A stretch of DNA of 64,000 nt, from NCBI RefSeq assembly GCF_964204645.1, contig NC_134028.1:27068153-27132152 (forward strand), read 5' to 3'. Position numbers and translations under genes: made by a program. Positions 1 to 12,100 of the stretch are shown here, piece by piece (position 1 is the first letter of the stretch; each line of letters opens with the position of its first letter). The notes under the pieces were generated by a model. It saw only the letters and a list, made by a program, of their open reading frames with translations. It searched no databases and was not told the origin of the DNA. This DNA comes from Tubulanus polymorphus (lineage: Eukaryota; Nemertea; Palaeonemertea; Tubulaniformes; Tubulanidae).

Positions 1-193
1 AATACTAAATAATGTTTTAAAGCGAATGGACTCTTTCGCTTTCGACATTTTGTTGTGAGGACTGCGACTGGTGTGGGTGAAACCAATTTCAAGAGCTTAC
101 TAAGACCAACAATTTGATATCTAGCGACGATGCTAGGGCCAAAGTACCAAAATTCCGGAATTTAGAACGGGGGTCTGAAAAATTCTCCCCCAG

Positions 194-370
194 AAGAAAT
201 TTTGCGTTTTTGCATCGCCGGAGATGCAGTATCACGATCGGCATCTTTCATCTGAAAATACGACGGCAGACATTCGTTGTGCTTCACATCCCTCGCTGCC
301 TTCTTATGCCGCGCGCTATCCCGGTGACGAAGAATATCTTTTTTCCAATTCCAGCCACTACCGTATTTGA
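194..370 (+). CDS. Probable 3'-terminal coding exon of an unidentified gene (5' part outside window)
   Basis: A pyrimidine-rich stretch ending in CCCCCAG at 193 is followed by 58 open codons and a TGA at 368-370. The encoded tail is rich in Ser, Tyr and charged residues, including SENTTADIRC, SLPSYAARYPGDEEY and ending SNSSHYRI. This looks like a real cytoplasmic or C-terminal segment rather than chance reading. A polyadenylation signal AATAAA follows at 532-537, consistent with a short 3' UTR. A 103-residue open frame overlaps in another phase, but its composition is less protein-like. I cannot assign a family, and the 5' exons would lie to the left of the window. The call rests on splice signal, composition and poly(A) signal only. 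Confidence 0.4.
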   Translation, partial: KKFCVFASPEMQYHDRHLSSENTTADIRCASHPSLPSYAARYPGDEEYLFSNSSHYRI

Positions 371-531
371 CCTGGTCTTATTGACATCGGCGATCCTAAA
401 TTTCCGGATATTTCCGGAAAACTAGCATCTCTCTGATCTAGGCTTCTACCTCTACTAGGCTGACTGGGGGATGACCGTTTGATCAAATTTGTCATATTAG
501 AAAAAGCACTTCAGCGTAGTATTTGAAGTTA

Positions 532-537
532 AATAAA
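532..537 (+). promoter_or_regulatory. Polyadenylation signal AATAAA
   Basis: A canonical hexamer lies 162 bases after the TGA of the proposed terminal exon. Its position supports that exon being the end of a + strand gene. Confidence 0.4.
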
Positions 538-935
538 GTTATGAATTGAATTGGAAGTGTCCCGGCCTCTCTCATCTGCTGCTGGTTGAGTCGTGAGTGA
601 GTTTTACTCGACTCATGTTTACTGCCAATAGTAGGCTAGGCCTACACAGACATGAATCGACAAAGCTTCCACTTGTCTTAATTAAAGGCAGTAAATCAAG
701 AAAACGTACCCGAAAAACAAAAAAAATTCGTCGTAAATCGACCGAAGCGCCGCCTACTAGTGTATAGTAAACGTAAATAGCGGATACCGGACTAAGGTGT
801 GGCACTGCTTCGGATTTAGTTTTCTTTCTTATTCTCAATCGATTTCTCATATTGTAATCATTTATCTTTCTCTTATTTTCCATAATATTATTGTATATAT
901 TTCAATCCTTTTGTGTTAGGTCTATACATGTAGCG

Positions 936-1105
936 ATGAAATCAAAGTACCGTACAATTTGTATCCCCAAATCTCAGTCCGCCGTTTATAGTTACCTCAA
1001 AGTGTTCGATAAGGTGCATCGTAGTTTATGTTCCGTCGGCGTCAGTAAATCAACAACGTCTTCATTAACTGAACATTTAGATAGTTTACATAGAAATCGT
1101 TTGTG
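936..1105 (+). CDS. Possible first coding (or upstream-ORF) exon, unidentified
   Basis: A TTGTGTTAG acceptor-like site at 911-919 precedes an ATG at 936 in a GCGATGA context. 56 codons plus two bases then run into a good donor, GTAAGC, at 1106. The peptide contains SQSAVYSYLKVFDKVHRSLC and STTSSLTEHLDSLHRNRL. I do not recognise it. If it is spliced to the acceptor at 1780, just before the OGFOD3 start, the junction creates TGA, so it would act as an upstream ORF in the OGFOD3 leader. Alternatively it is an exon of a separate small gene. No second exon was found, so confidence is low. Confidence 0.25.
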
Positions 1106-1780
1106 GTAAGCGGGTCTGCGAGGACTTGGTTTAACCTGTCGCCGTTTTCTCGGCCTCTAACTAAACCTAGGAACCACTAACAACAGTAGAGTTGCCACAA
1201 CGACGTCAACGGGCCCGCTCTGCTCTAGCCTCTGTGTAAAACGGCCTTTCACACCGGCATCCTCACTTGCCACAATCAACCATCATGGCCAGGCCCAGGG
1301 TTTGATTAGATTAGCTCATGCCAAAACAAATCCTTGCCACAGACCCTTCACTGGTCTATTACACCAAGATTTCTAGGCCTAACCCTATTTCATGAGATCC
1401 ATCTTTGACTGGATCCACCTGGTTCTGGACGGACGGTCGATTCAGGCATCACCTGCCGATCAGTTCCGGCGTATGAGCAGCCTGCGCTCATAGACTAATA
1501 AACCAAACGCTCCCTGATTCCCTGCTGCCAAGTGCCTTATCAGGAGCTTAAAACTATAAATACAGATACAGATAAACAGACAGATTCGTTTTCCTTAAAA
1601 ATGCTGCCCTTTTAGGATGGACCTTAAAGGTTGTGACGGTAGATACGCTCATAGTTCATGGCTTCCTGTGGCCGAGTTCAATACCAGTCCTAAAGTACCA
1701 GGAGTAACCAAGCAAGCCTGGGATTTTATTGAGTTCCTGCAAAATCGCTTTTCAAAATTTCTTAATTTTTTTTTGCATAG
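1106..1780. other. Non-coding stretch, nothing recognisable
   Basis: No convincing exon was found on either strand. It has a short GATACA-like simple stretch near 1555-1585. It ends in a T-rich tract and a CATAG acceptor before the OGFOD3 start. Confidence 0.4.
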
Positions 1781-1786
1781 ATAATA

Positions 1787-4522
1787 ATGAAGCATCATCA
1801 GTCTAGTGATACAGCAGGTGCAGGTGCAGCAGTCGTGGTACCGTCCAGTACCAGTAAACGCCGTAAGAAGAAAGCTGATACAGGTATCAGTGGTGCCAAT
1901 GAGGAAACTACAGTGACTGCAGTAGATAGGTGAGACAATATCAGGACCCACATAACCACCTTTCAGCAATCTGTGCAGTTTCTATGAAACTCGAACCAGT
2001 TTTAGTTTTTGGTCAAATTCGAAAAAATTAATTCATTGTCAATGATTATAGAGTCAAATATTAAACTCATTGATCCCGGTGGAACTGTTGAACCGGGCAG
2101 GACAAACCCAGACATTACCACTTTGAGCAGTGATTGTGGATGAACATAGCTGGTGGAGACAGCCACATTGTGCTGTTCTATGCTGGACTGAGAATCTGAA
2201 ACTGAATCCATCTCTGCGGGGTCCTGTGGAACATGATCTCGTAGAACTGGATCCTGTTGAACTGTGGAACTGGGTCCTGGGGTCAAAATCTGATTATAAT
2301 TTTCATCCGTAGACGGAACCTAGTTATTTTGGGAAGTTTTGAAGTAGCTTCTTGATATTTCGTTTACACAGGTATCTTACCCTAAACACACCCGCTATAA
2401 TTTCAATATTCTCTTTTACAGAAAAAATGGAGCTGCCGAAGTTAAAAAGAACGGGTTGTTGTCTGGTGCTGTGAGTTCGATGTCAATATTACGAGTGTCT
2501 GTTATAGTTATATTCACAATCTCGTCGCTGATTTTCATATCGAATTTTTATACACAAATGAAATATCGAGATCTCGAATCAATCGCGAGAGTCGGAGAAT
2601 TCTTTCGCAAGAAATCATTTTCCGTCACTTGTTCGAAAGACTACGTCGATGAGGCTTCTAAATTTCCGGGTAACAAAACGATGACTAATTTCACGTGTCA
2701 AATTAACGATTTTGTCGATGATTTATTGTTTCGATTAAATCGTTTTTAGGCTGCGTTCCGAAGAACTGCGGCCGGTTTGTTATGGATGGTTTAGTTACTA
2801 AAGAAGAAATAAAAAGACTGGCGAATATCGCTAAAAAAGGACTTGCTCTCGGAGGATCAAGCGGAGGGGTAGGTGTTTCAGGATCTCGGTGAATTTTACT
2901 CTGTTTGATGTTCAAATTCTGTAAACAAATCCAAACGGATTTAGGTGGGAGCCTCTTGTAGTACAGAAAATTTGCAGCCTCAATTGAAAATTCTATAATC
3001 ATTTGTTTTCTCATCTTAGGCTTCAATAATGGACCTTCATTCCGGGGCATTGTCAAAAGATGATAAATTCGTTGATATTTATAAGTGAGTTGAAATATGA
3101 TGTTTATAAACTGTTCAGTCTTCATGAGCGCCAGGAAAATGAATAAATCCAGTTGCTCTAATGTTGGTCAAAGTAAAAACTGACGATCAAACTGTATTTT
3201 GACCAGGTGCCAGTTTCTTTGTGAAGTTTTTTTTTCTAAATTTTTACTAATTAGGATTTACAAAACAATTACATGTTTAAAGGATATTATTAGCAGTAAA
3301 ACATTTAACATTGTGTACATATGAACAACTTTCAACTGCAGAGTTTAATTTTTCAGGTTGATGAAAACCAAAAAGAACAAACCGTTCAATGAAGATGATT
3401 TACAGTTGTATAAGTGAGCAATGAATTCAACCTTGTTCTTTGTGTTACATAAAAACTGCATTCACTAAAATTGATATAACATTCTTTTCGATTATTTTAG
3501 GAGAATTCGTAGTAAAATACAGTTTAATATCGCGGAAGCGTTTGGAATTCCGCACAATAAACTCTACCTGACGAAACCAACTTTCTTTTCTCGAATGACG
3601 ACTAAGTCGGCGAAAACAATCCACGATGAATATTGGCACGTTCACTCTGATAAGGTAGAATTTTATTACAATCGAACTCGTTTAGTGGAAGTATTTTTTC
3701 CAGTCATGAATTCTGCTTGAAATTTTAATTTTTGCCTTTCGTTCATTTCTACTTAAATCATCCACTGCTAGCGGCCACTTTGGCTTTAAGTTTTACCGGT
3801 ACAGATTTGAGGATTTATTTTACATTCACTTACAGTAGAGAGTGAAATGTTTTTATAACCCTACGACCAGTTTAAACGGATTAAGACCTAGTCTACTGTA
3901 CATGTACTGTATAATGAATTGAATGAATTGTTTGATTTGTTGTTGCAGGAAACGTACGGTACATTTCACTATACGTCTCTGCTGTATTTAACTGATTACG
4001 ATAAAGATTTCACCGGAGGACGTTTTATATTCGTCGATAAATCGAAAAATATCACTATCGAACCTAAAAAGGGTGAGTTTTCACTGCTGTGTATTCGACT
4101 ATCATTAAACTGATCCAGTGCAGCTATCAATCTACAATATCGACGGGCTGAAGGTGATGGTGGTTGCGAGATAAAGGGGTGCTTGTAGGCTGTGGAGGGG
4201 TGCTTGCTGAAGTGTTTGAATGAGGAAGTGATTGGTTACAGGCTGAATGAGGTTGTACTGGTTGCAGGCTGAAAGGGTTGGTGCAGGCAGTGAGGAGATG
4301 GTTGATGTTTGTTACAGGTTACAGATTGATATCTGCATATAAATAATTAACTTGATGACTTTTTTTTAATTTTCTGTATTTTCAGGTCGTATCTCGTTTT
4401 TCACGTCTGGTTCAGAGAATCTGCATCACGTAGAGAAGTTAGAATCAGGAACTCGTTATGCGATCACTGTCGCGTTCACGTGTGATTCTAGTAAAGCTAT
4501 CGCTGATCCTGTTATGAGATGA
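1787..4522 (+). CDS. OGFOD3: OGFOD3-type 2-oxoglutarate and Fe(II)-dependent oxygenase, 8 exons, ~348 aa
   Basis: Coding exons by splice site and phase: 1787-1929, 2422-2669, 2750-2868, 3020-3084, 3357-3413, 3501-3654, 3949-4072, 4386-4522. The basic N-terminus (KRRKKK) precedes one hydrophobic segment (SILRVSVIVIFTISSLIFI, about residues 60-80), as in a type II membrane protein. A Cys-bearing linker (GCVPKNCGRF) then leads to a prolyl-4-hydroxylase-like double-stranded beta-helix. Visible active-site elements are the HSD iron triad start (WHVHSDK), the distal His in NLHHVEKL, and the 2-oxoglutarate-binding Arg in SGTRYAITVAF. Length is close to vertebrate OGFOD3. Known from the family: predicted membrane-anchored hydroxylase with undefined substrate. 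The start was chosen because the ATG follows a leader acceptor and gives a continuous frame. The intron at 2670-2749 is only 80 bp and its retention would introduce a stop. A poly(A) signal lies at 4900-4905. Confidence 0.88.
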
Positions 4523-4899
4523 AGAATCTTTACTGTGAAAATATGCAATATGATGAAAATTATGTTCACATTTTTGTTCATATCAGAGTTTTTACTTTCA
4601 GAATCGAACTGCTTTCTTTTCTTTGACTGCTTGACCTTGGATAGAAACCTATTCGAGGTCGCTGCTGGTTTTCCATTTTCCTTTCTCCAGTCTTCTAAGA
4701 TTTTGATTTTATTCTTGTCTTTGCTACTACTCTTATATATGATTTCAAAGTGATGAATTTTTAAAAAATTTTCTCAGTTTTTGGTTTGGTTTAAACTTAG
4801 TTTAACCTTTATGGAAATCGAGGGTCTAGTTATGTACCTAATTCTGTATGTATATTTAACGTACATAGTTCATGTATGCGCAGTATTTATGAGTTTTCT

Positions 4900-4905
4900 A
4901 ATAAA
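4900..4905 (+). promoter_or_regulatory. Polyadenylation signal AATAAA of OGFOD3
   Basis: The hexamer lies 378 bases after the OGFOD3 stop codon in an AT-rich UTR-like stretch. Confidence 0.5.
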
Positions 4906-5260
4906 ATCACGTTTTTATGAATAATTTGTCGGAGTTTGATTTTTACGCTTTGTGGACCGCGATTACGGAGAACCTCGATATTACGACGCGGGTTTAACGA
5001 TTTATCGGTGATTTCATAACCTAGAAATTCCCTAAATAGGACAATGAAACTGATTGTATACTGGAGGAGCAGGTCCACTGAATGTTAATGAGGTTAGTAC
5101 TGTCGGATATGACGTCACGCTCATGGCATAGCGTGTCTCAGTCGAGCGCGACCACGCGTGTTTACCTGCGTCGCCGACTCGGTCCCAGTTCTGAGAATGA
5201 CGTCCCCCACCCGTAACGTGACTGATCTTGTAGGCAATTAGTTTTTTGCTGACCTTTTTG

Positions 5261-5348
5261 GTACGGCCTGGAGTACCGGTACGGCCTGGAGTACCGGTAC
5301 GGCCTGGAGTACCGGTACGGCCTGGAGTACCGGTACGGCCTGGGGTAC
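5261..5348. repeat. 18-bp tandem repeat, ~5 copies
   Basis: The unit GTACGGCCTGGAGTACCG is repeated nearly perfectly. The copies meet in the palindrome GTACCGGTAC, so every junction can pair with itself. Being a multiple of three, it reads open on both strands, as VRPGVP or QAVPVL, which I treat as shadows. Confidence 0.9.
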
Positions 5349-5424
5349 AGCGCGAACCGCAGATTTTGTTTTCTGAAAATTCATTTTTCGAATGCGGACT
5401 TTACGTTTCCATCCATTCCCTCGG

Positions 5425-5475
5425 TGCAGCTCGAAACGGGCTGCCACGACGCCAACAGGTTCGAATCCGTGCACG
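5425..5475 (+). repeat. tRNA-derived SINE-like fragment (B box only)
   Basis: AGGTTCGAATCC at about 5457-5468 matches the pol III internal B box, and an upstream GGTGCAGCTCG could be a degenerate A box. No intact cloverleaf is visible. Confidence 0.3.
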
Positions 5476-6167
5476 ATTTCACGATTGAATACTAGGGCCG
5501 AGGAATTCCATCATGAAGCCCGATATGGTCATCTGCCCACCACGCGGTGTTCTTGGTAAATATGAGGGGAAACAACAGTAAATCAAAACTGTCTCTCAGT
5601 GGACGGTAGTTTTATTCATTGTGACCAATATATCAAATCTATCTACACTAAATCACAGATCTGCCCGGAAAGGCTTTATGTGCGTCACCACAACATATTT
5701 AAATAGCACAAAAATATAGTCGCCTACACAGAATATTCTACATTTTGAAAGTTAATGATTTCGACTACACAATTAAGTACATTTCACTACAAGCAAAATA
5801 TAGAAAACCAGTTCCACAGTTGTCTGTTGAAAGATGGGATGGGAATTCCGTACTGTACGGTCTATAGAACTGGTGGCAGATCCTGTAGTTTTATTTCTGT
5901 CGAAATTTTCTTATTTTATTTCTGCTAAAAAGTTTTCAATGATTCCTTGATGTGCATCGCATGTGTGTAGATCGTCCTTGTGACGCGATGACCACGTGCC
6001 CGAAGCTACCAGTTGCAACCGATCACGTGGCAGGTTGACCCTGGCACGATTGGGCTACAACTACATCAACTAAACTAAGGAGTGATTTTTGTGATACGTA
6101 TTGAATGTCTAATGATAAATACCACTATATTCTATTAGGGTCTGACTTGACTGTGTTTGTGTTTTTA

Positions 6168-9100
6168 CTATTTCTGCACGGTTTCATTCGGTTTCAAATG
6201 ATCAGATTTGCACTTTCTCATCGATGTATATTCAGTTTCCTGTAAGAGCACATCCGCTTTATCCACATCCACCGGTGGATTTATATAGTTATCCAGGAAC
6301 GTCAGCAGTTTCTCGATTCTCTCTTCAAATTCTTCAAAGTTATCGTTACCTGATGAATAAATAGAATACGAGATGGGTTTGGATGACGTTATAGAAAGGA
6401 TGCATTAGTGCAGGACCTGTAAACTCCACCCTACTCCGGGGTAATCCGCCCAATAGTCGGTGGTGAAATTTACTAGATTCTATTTCAAAAACCCTGATTC
6501 TCAGCTCGGTGAAATATTTACAGCAGTTCAAGTGATATTGAGTAAGGCAGAGTTTACTGAAAATAGATCTCGGAAAAATCCACACAAAACTGACCTTCGA
6601 CGTAATGTTCATAAGTATATTCATTATTGTCACCAGAGGTCATGTTTGCAGTCCTTCGACCAGGACCAGTTTTACCAACGAATGTTTTAAACCGTTTCAT
6701 GATGTAATCAACTATTTCGTACTCATTCGATTGTTTTAGTAAATCTTGTTTCACGACGTAGTAAGATTCCATAATCACCTGAATAAAACAAGAGAACATG
6801 CAACACCAGAACGCCGTATACTACGCCTCGTCAGCCAGAAACCTGCAGCCAACTCAGCCTGAACCCTACACCCTAATCCACCTGGACTCTGCATCCTCTC
6901 GACTTCTTGACCATGCGCCTCCTCGGTATGATCCCAATCAGTCTGGACCCTGAACCTTGGACCCCTCGCCTTGTCCCCCTCAGACTGGACCCGCACCCCT
7001 AGTCTTGACCATGCCGCCAGACTCCCTCACCTCGCATCCCCTCAGATATCCAAAACCTACCACAATTCGTATCAGTGTTCAGAACACTTTCAAAAACTGA
7101 TCGCACGCATACAAATAATGGTGAATGTCTGTGAAGGGAGTCGTGCATGATTGCATGATTCTTGAGAGTTACAAGTAATATACATGATATATACAATGCA
7201 TAATGCGAGTTTTAAAACAATTGATATTTAAACTTACGGATATGAAGAAATTCATGAGTACAAACGTCACCAAGACGGTAAAAAAGAAGAAAAACACTGG
7301 ACCAAACACCGGTGAACCCTTCTCAAACGATTTATAGTCAAACTTATCTGAAGTAAACAATATTAGAATCGGGAATATTTTCTCAAACGTGAATATTCTT
7401 ATCGTTTAACCGCTACTTACTGAGTAACATTACAAATAACGTCTCCATCGTCCGAACTGTAGATTTGAAGCCGGATAAATCAGCGCTGAACAACAATAAG
7501 GCGAGTTGCACGAAGGCGAAAAATACGATAGAAAACATGATCAAAAAGTTGAAAATCGGTTTCACCGAATTCCTGATTACACTCGATAACATCGAGACTT
7601 TTTTGTTGAATCGCAGCAATTTGAGAATTTTGATCGTACTGAAGAACGCCACGAACGCGCAGATATAAGTGTATGTCTGGAATATAGAAATCAAAGAGAG
7701 AGAGAGAGTAGGATACTAGAATATCGGTGAAATACTGCATTCTCGACGCGAAATTCAAGATGATTTAATCGTTTATTAAGATTATTCATATATTACAGTA
7801 GACTGCGCATGCCTCGATTATATCGCGGGGACCAATACATTCTCTCATAAGCCACGCAAACTTCAAAACAGTTGGAGCGGGGATAGGTTTTTACTAGGAT
7901 TAATTGGAGTAAGAAAATGTGTAATTTATTATCCGGGGTAGGCGATCAACTCCGGGGTAAACGACACTTACCTCTTCCATTAGAACGATGTATTGAAAGT
8001 TAACGTATCTGTGTTTGTTTTTGTTCACTTGGTTCGTAATGATTTTACTGGCGGCGAATCTCACGAAATACAACACAATCACAACGATATAGAAAATCAC
8101 TAACAACAATTCCAATATGTTGAAATATTCCTACAAGATAAATCAGTAAAAAGACAATTAGAATGCGAGTGAGAAGTGTACAATCACGGGCGGATCCCGC
8201 GGAGCAATATAGGTCTTGGAGAAATGCCATGGCGAGTACCAGAGACTCTCCGTATAAAACAGGATCAGAGCTGCGCATCAAGACAGTCATATTTAGTGCC
8301 TTACGCGGATGTTACACTTAATTGAGTTGAATAATCTTACGCGCTTTGATGAAAATTTCTTAAGATATAATTTTTCTTTATGGTGGCTGATTTGGGCGAA
8401 ATCTGTTAACTACATGCAGGTGCCAAAACACTAAACTGGAAATCAATACCGTAGACCTATAAAAGACACACCAGAAATGTATCGAATAATCCATTTTTAC
8501 AAACGAAAATGGCCGCTTTAACATTTTTAGCGAAGTTTGATTTAACGCCGTCGCCAAAACGAACAGGAAAATCATTTTGGCGGCCTTTTTGTGTGTTTTG
8601 GCGCGGTCATTTTTGTTTTGACACCCAAATCAGCCACCATACTCCTTACATTGAGAATTGTAGTTGAACGATATAATTATTAAGTACGGATACCTTGAAA
8701 TACGGTCTTTTGATTTTACACATGACTTTGATTTCGTTGACCATATAATAAATCATGAAAATAGCGACGAGAATTTGAAGCGCGACGACTGCGTACAGCG
8801 ACGGTCCGGTCACCATTCCTAACCGCAAAGTGTGGAACATAGGTCGAGGTACGATACCTACAATTAGTCATAGAAAGGGTAAAATATTATTCAGATCTCA
8901 CCGACACAAACGGAAAATAATTGGTTTCTCATTTCTCTGGAGGTTTAAAGTTTATCCAGCCGGCCGCCTTAATATACCCTGTACATTACTTTTTTTAAAT
9001 GAACTGATTTTTAATCGCAGTTTACAAAATGGCCCTACTGATTAGGAGAAACAAGATATGATTCTTTTTAGCCTAAAATGTAATGTTTACGTAAATCGTG

Positions 9101-12100
9101 ATCGTAATTCGAACTTACCTCCAACTGATATGAATTCAAAAATCACCGCACTCGTCGTGTAAAGATTCGTATTCGGATTAATCAAGACAAACTCGACGAA
9201 TACAGCTCGAGTGTATCGATCTATCCACGAATTATCGTATAGTGTCTGTATATTAGAGTACGCCTGGTCAGCAGTGGTTCCTAAATCAGCCACGTAGCCC
9301 CCTCCCGAATAGGTAGCTATAACCCCTGAGGTCGGGTAACCAGCCAGGTCAATAGCAGTGCGATACGACCAACTTACATCAGGTTTATCAGAAGAATCTG
9401 AAAATATAGCGAAAATTACTGATTATTCTTTAAGAATTTCTGCCCGGAAACGATGAAAATTAAAAGTTTTTTTTATTTCCGCTTATTTTTGTGCAGATTT
9501 TACCTGATTCATTGACCGTTTTATACCTGTCTATTTTACCTGATTTATTGACTGATTTTACCCGATTTATCGACCGGTTTTAGCTGGATTATTTTACCCG
9601 ATTTATTGACTGATTTTACCCGATTTATCGACCGGTTTTTAGCTGGATTATTTTACCTGATTTATTGATCGGTTTCCAGCCTATTTTGAATTGTCTTTCT
9701 TCCTGATCAAACATGTTGTAACTATCTCGACATTCACTGATCAACGCTTTCAGTTTATTTTTGATTTCACACGATTTCTCTAGTAGAAAAAAATTTACAA
9801 TTTATTAATTTTCTATTTTTAAAGATATGGAAACATAAATTGGCAAATAACGTATGGCAAAACCAACACGTGATCTGAGATCTCAAAATATTATTCAAAT
9901 CAACGCTTTCAAAGAGATCAATTTCTAACTCAAAAATTATAATGACATCATAAGGACATATATGACGTAATCATGGATTCATCGTGCATGTTCACTTAGC
10001 AGGTTCAGTTGCCCGCAGATCCTCGCGGTAACTGTGGCGGAATGTAGACCATGAGAGGTAACAAGCATGAAAAAGTTGCCAGGTCGGAGATTTTTTCTGA
10101 ATTTTTTCAAAACCCACCTGGTGACAGTCGCAGTTGTCTAAGTCGAGGTGCGTTAATCATCCAATTCTGATCATCAGCGATAAATTTTTGTCCTGGTTTA
10201 GAATTCACTCGTCGACCTTGATGCCACAATACCGAGTATATCGACGGTACGAACGAATGGAACATGTAATACCAGAACTTCTCGTGTGAAACAACCTTTT
10301 ATAAAAAAAGATAGGAAAAGATTTTAAATAAAGATATCTTTATACTTCAATTATCATTGCTATTATCATTATCATTTTTAATCGTTTCATCTATTCATTT
10401 ATTGGATTATCAATATCTAACAATAACAAATGGTACGGAATATTTTTCACTTTGTCATCTCCGGGTTTCGACGATTCGAGAAATCAGACCAGTTCAACGG
10501 TTCGCCGTCAAAATTTGATTTTATACTATTTTTGTTTCAGTGTATAAGTCTTAACTCGACAAACAACCGATGACGTCACTCGTATCCCTCAGTAATTCCA
10601 CTCAGGTATTCGGACCTTTCACAGTTTTGTATGAATCTAGAGTGAACCCATTAATTAAAGATGAATGAGTCCAATCTATCTAGAACCGTGCGAAACTGTG
10701 TCCAGTCTAGAACTTTCGAACGGATAATCAAGATAGAAAAATTGCGATATTTACAGCCGACATTGTCGTGTCTCCGTTAGTACTATTGGCCGCGTATACC
10801 CCCAATTCGATGACGTTTTTCACAGAATGATTCTGATAGAATCCGGCTGGGCCTCGTTCCACGTAGATCACAAACATTAATAAAACCACGAAGAACACGT
10901 ATAACGAAACTTCTTTGATCACTTTGTTCATTTTCAGTTCCTTCAATCTGTAATAAATCATAAACATTATAATAACTACATAATTTGGAATTTCAGTTCA
11001 GGTTCGTGTTAACAATCTCCCAACCAGCCTGAACCGGTAAAACATGAATTCATTCAGGTCATAGGAATTAGAGGTCAAAAACCAGTAATACAAATTATGA
11101 GTTAATATAGTAAATGAATTGATATAACAATAGAATGACGGGGATTGAAAGGGGATCGTGTACCTCTCTTCACGAGCTGCCGCTAACTGATGTCCATCAG
11201 GCGGAGGATAATAAACACGTTTCGGTATATCCGCTATTACGTGTACGAATTCCTCATCATTCGCCAGATGAGGATTTTCTCTCTCGATAATTTTCGCGTC
11301 GTCCTCATCGTCATCTTCCTCTTTCTCCGGTTTTCTGATGACCAACGCGTAAATAGAAGCCACTAGTATTATCTGTAAATAAGACAAGTAAGTTCGATAG
11401 AGCCGCCATCACCCGACAGATAGTGGGTTCCAGATACGGGTAGATAGAGTTAGGACTTAAACCGAACTTATTCTAACTGTTATATTTAACAACCCGGAAA
11501 TTGCGTCCACAGGAAGAAGACTGGCCACTTACTTACTTTGATATGATTTATTTTTAAGAAAAATTTTTACAAAAATAATGAATAAGGAAATGCATTAAAG
11601 ATGTAATAATATTAAACGAAAGACTGCTTTGAAGCAACATTTAGTTTATTGAAGAAAGCAGCCCTAGAGGAAAAAATAACTTTTAACCAATTTTGATTTT
11701 CACTATGTCAGTTATATAGACTGGTTAACTGTAACCATTTTTAGCAGGTAAGTGCTTGAATGAATGAAATTCCAATATTATGACAACTAACCTTAACGGG
11801 TTGAGTGAGGAATATTGACTGTACGACGCTCGTTGAGAATGATGACACAAATTCAATGGCGCCTTTTTTACCGAGTATTTGACCAGCAGTTAGTACGACC
11901 CACATAAACGAGAACGCAATCGTACCAAACGTCAACATATAAGTGAATATTAACATCCACCATGGCAACTGAAACTTCTTCTTCTTCGGTTTTACTGGTT
12001 CTTTCTTCATGCCTAACGGTTGCACTGGATAACCTACATAGACATGTGAATTGCAGAAACCTATTTGTTTGACTTAAAGTGCTTATGTAACTAATAACGC

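Larger units (their letters stand above)
4523..6167. other. Intergenic: OGFOD3 3' UTR, minisatellite, SINE-like piece, polycystin 3' UTR
   Basis: The OGFOD3 3' UTR probably runs to just past AATAAA at 4900-4905. The middle holds an 18-bp tandem repeat (5261-5348) and a pol III B-box-like segment near 5457. From about 5600 to 6167 lies the convergent polycystin 3' UTR. Reverse-strand AATAAA hexamers occur near 5889 and 5611. The two genes are tail-to-tail. Confidence 0.4.

Noticed and set aside
7690-7758. Reverse-strand segment ASRMQYFTDIL as an extra polycystin exon
   Set aside because: Exons 43 and 44 join directly in phase into a normal TM8-TM9 sequence. Including this piece would break the conserved spacing.
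8378-8575. 65-codon reverse frame with hydrophobic residues
   Set aside because: It falls inside the TA-flanked inverted-repeat element. The channel exons on either side join without it.
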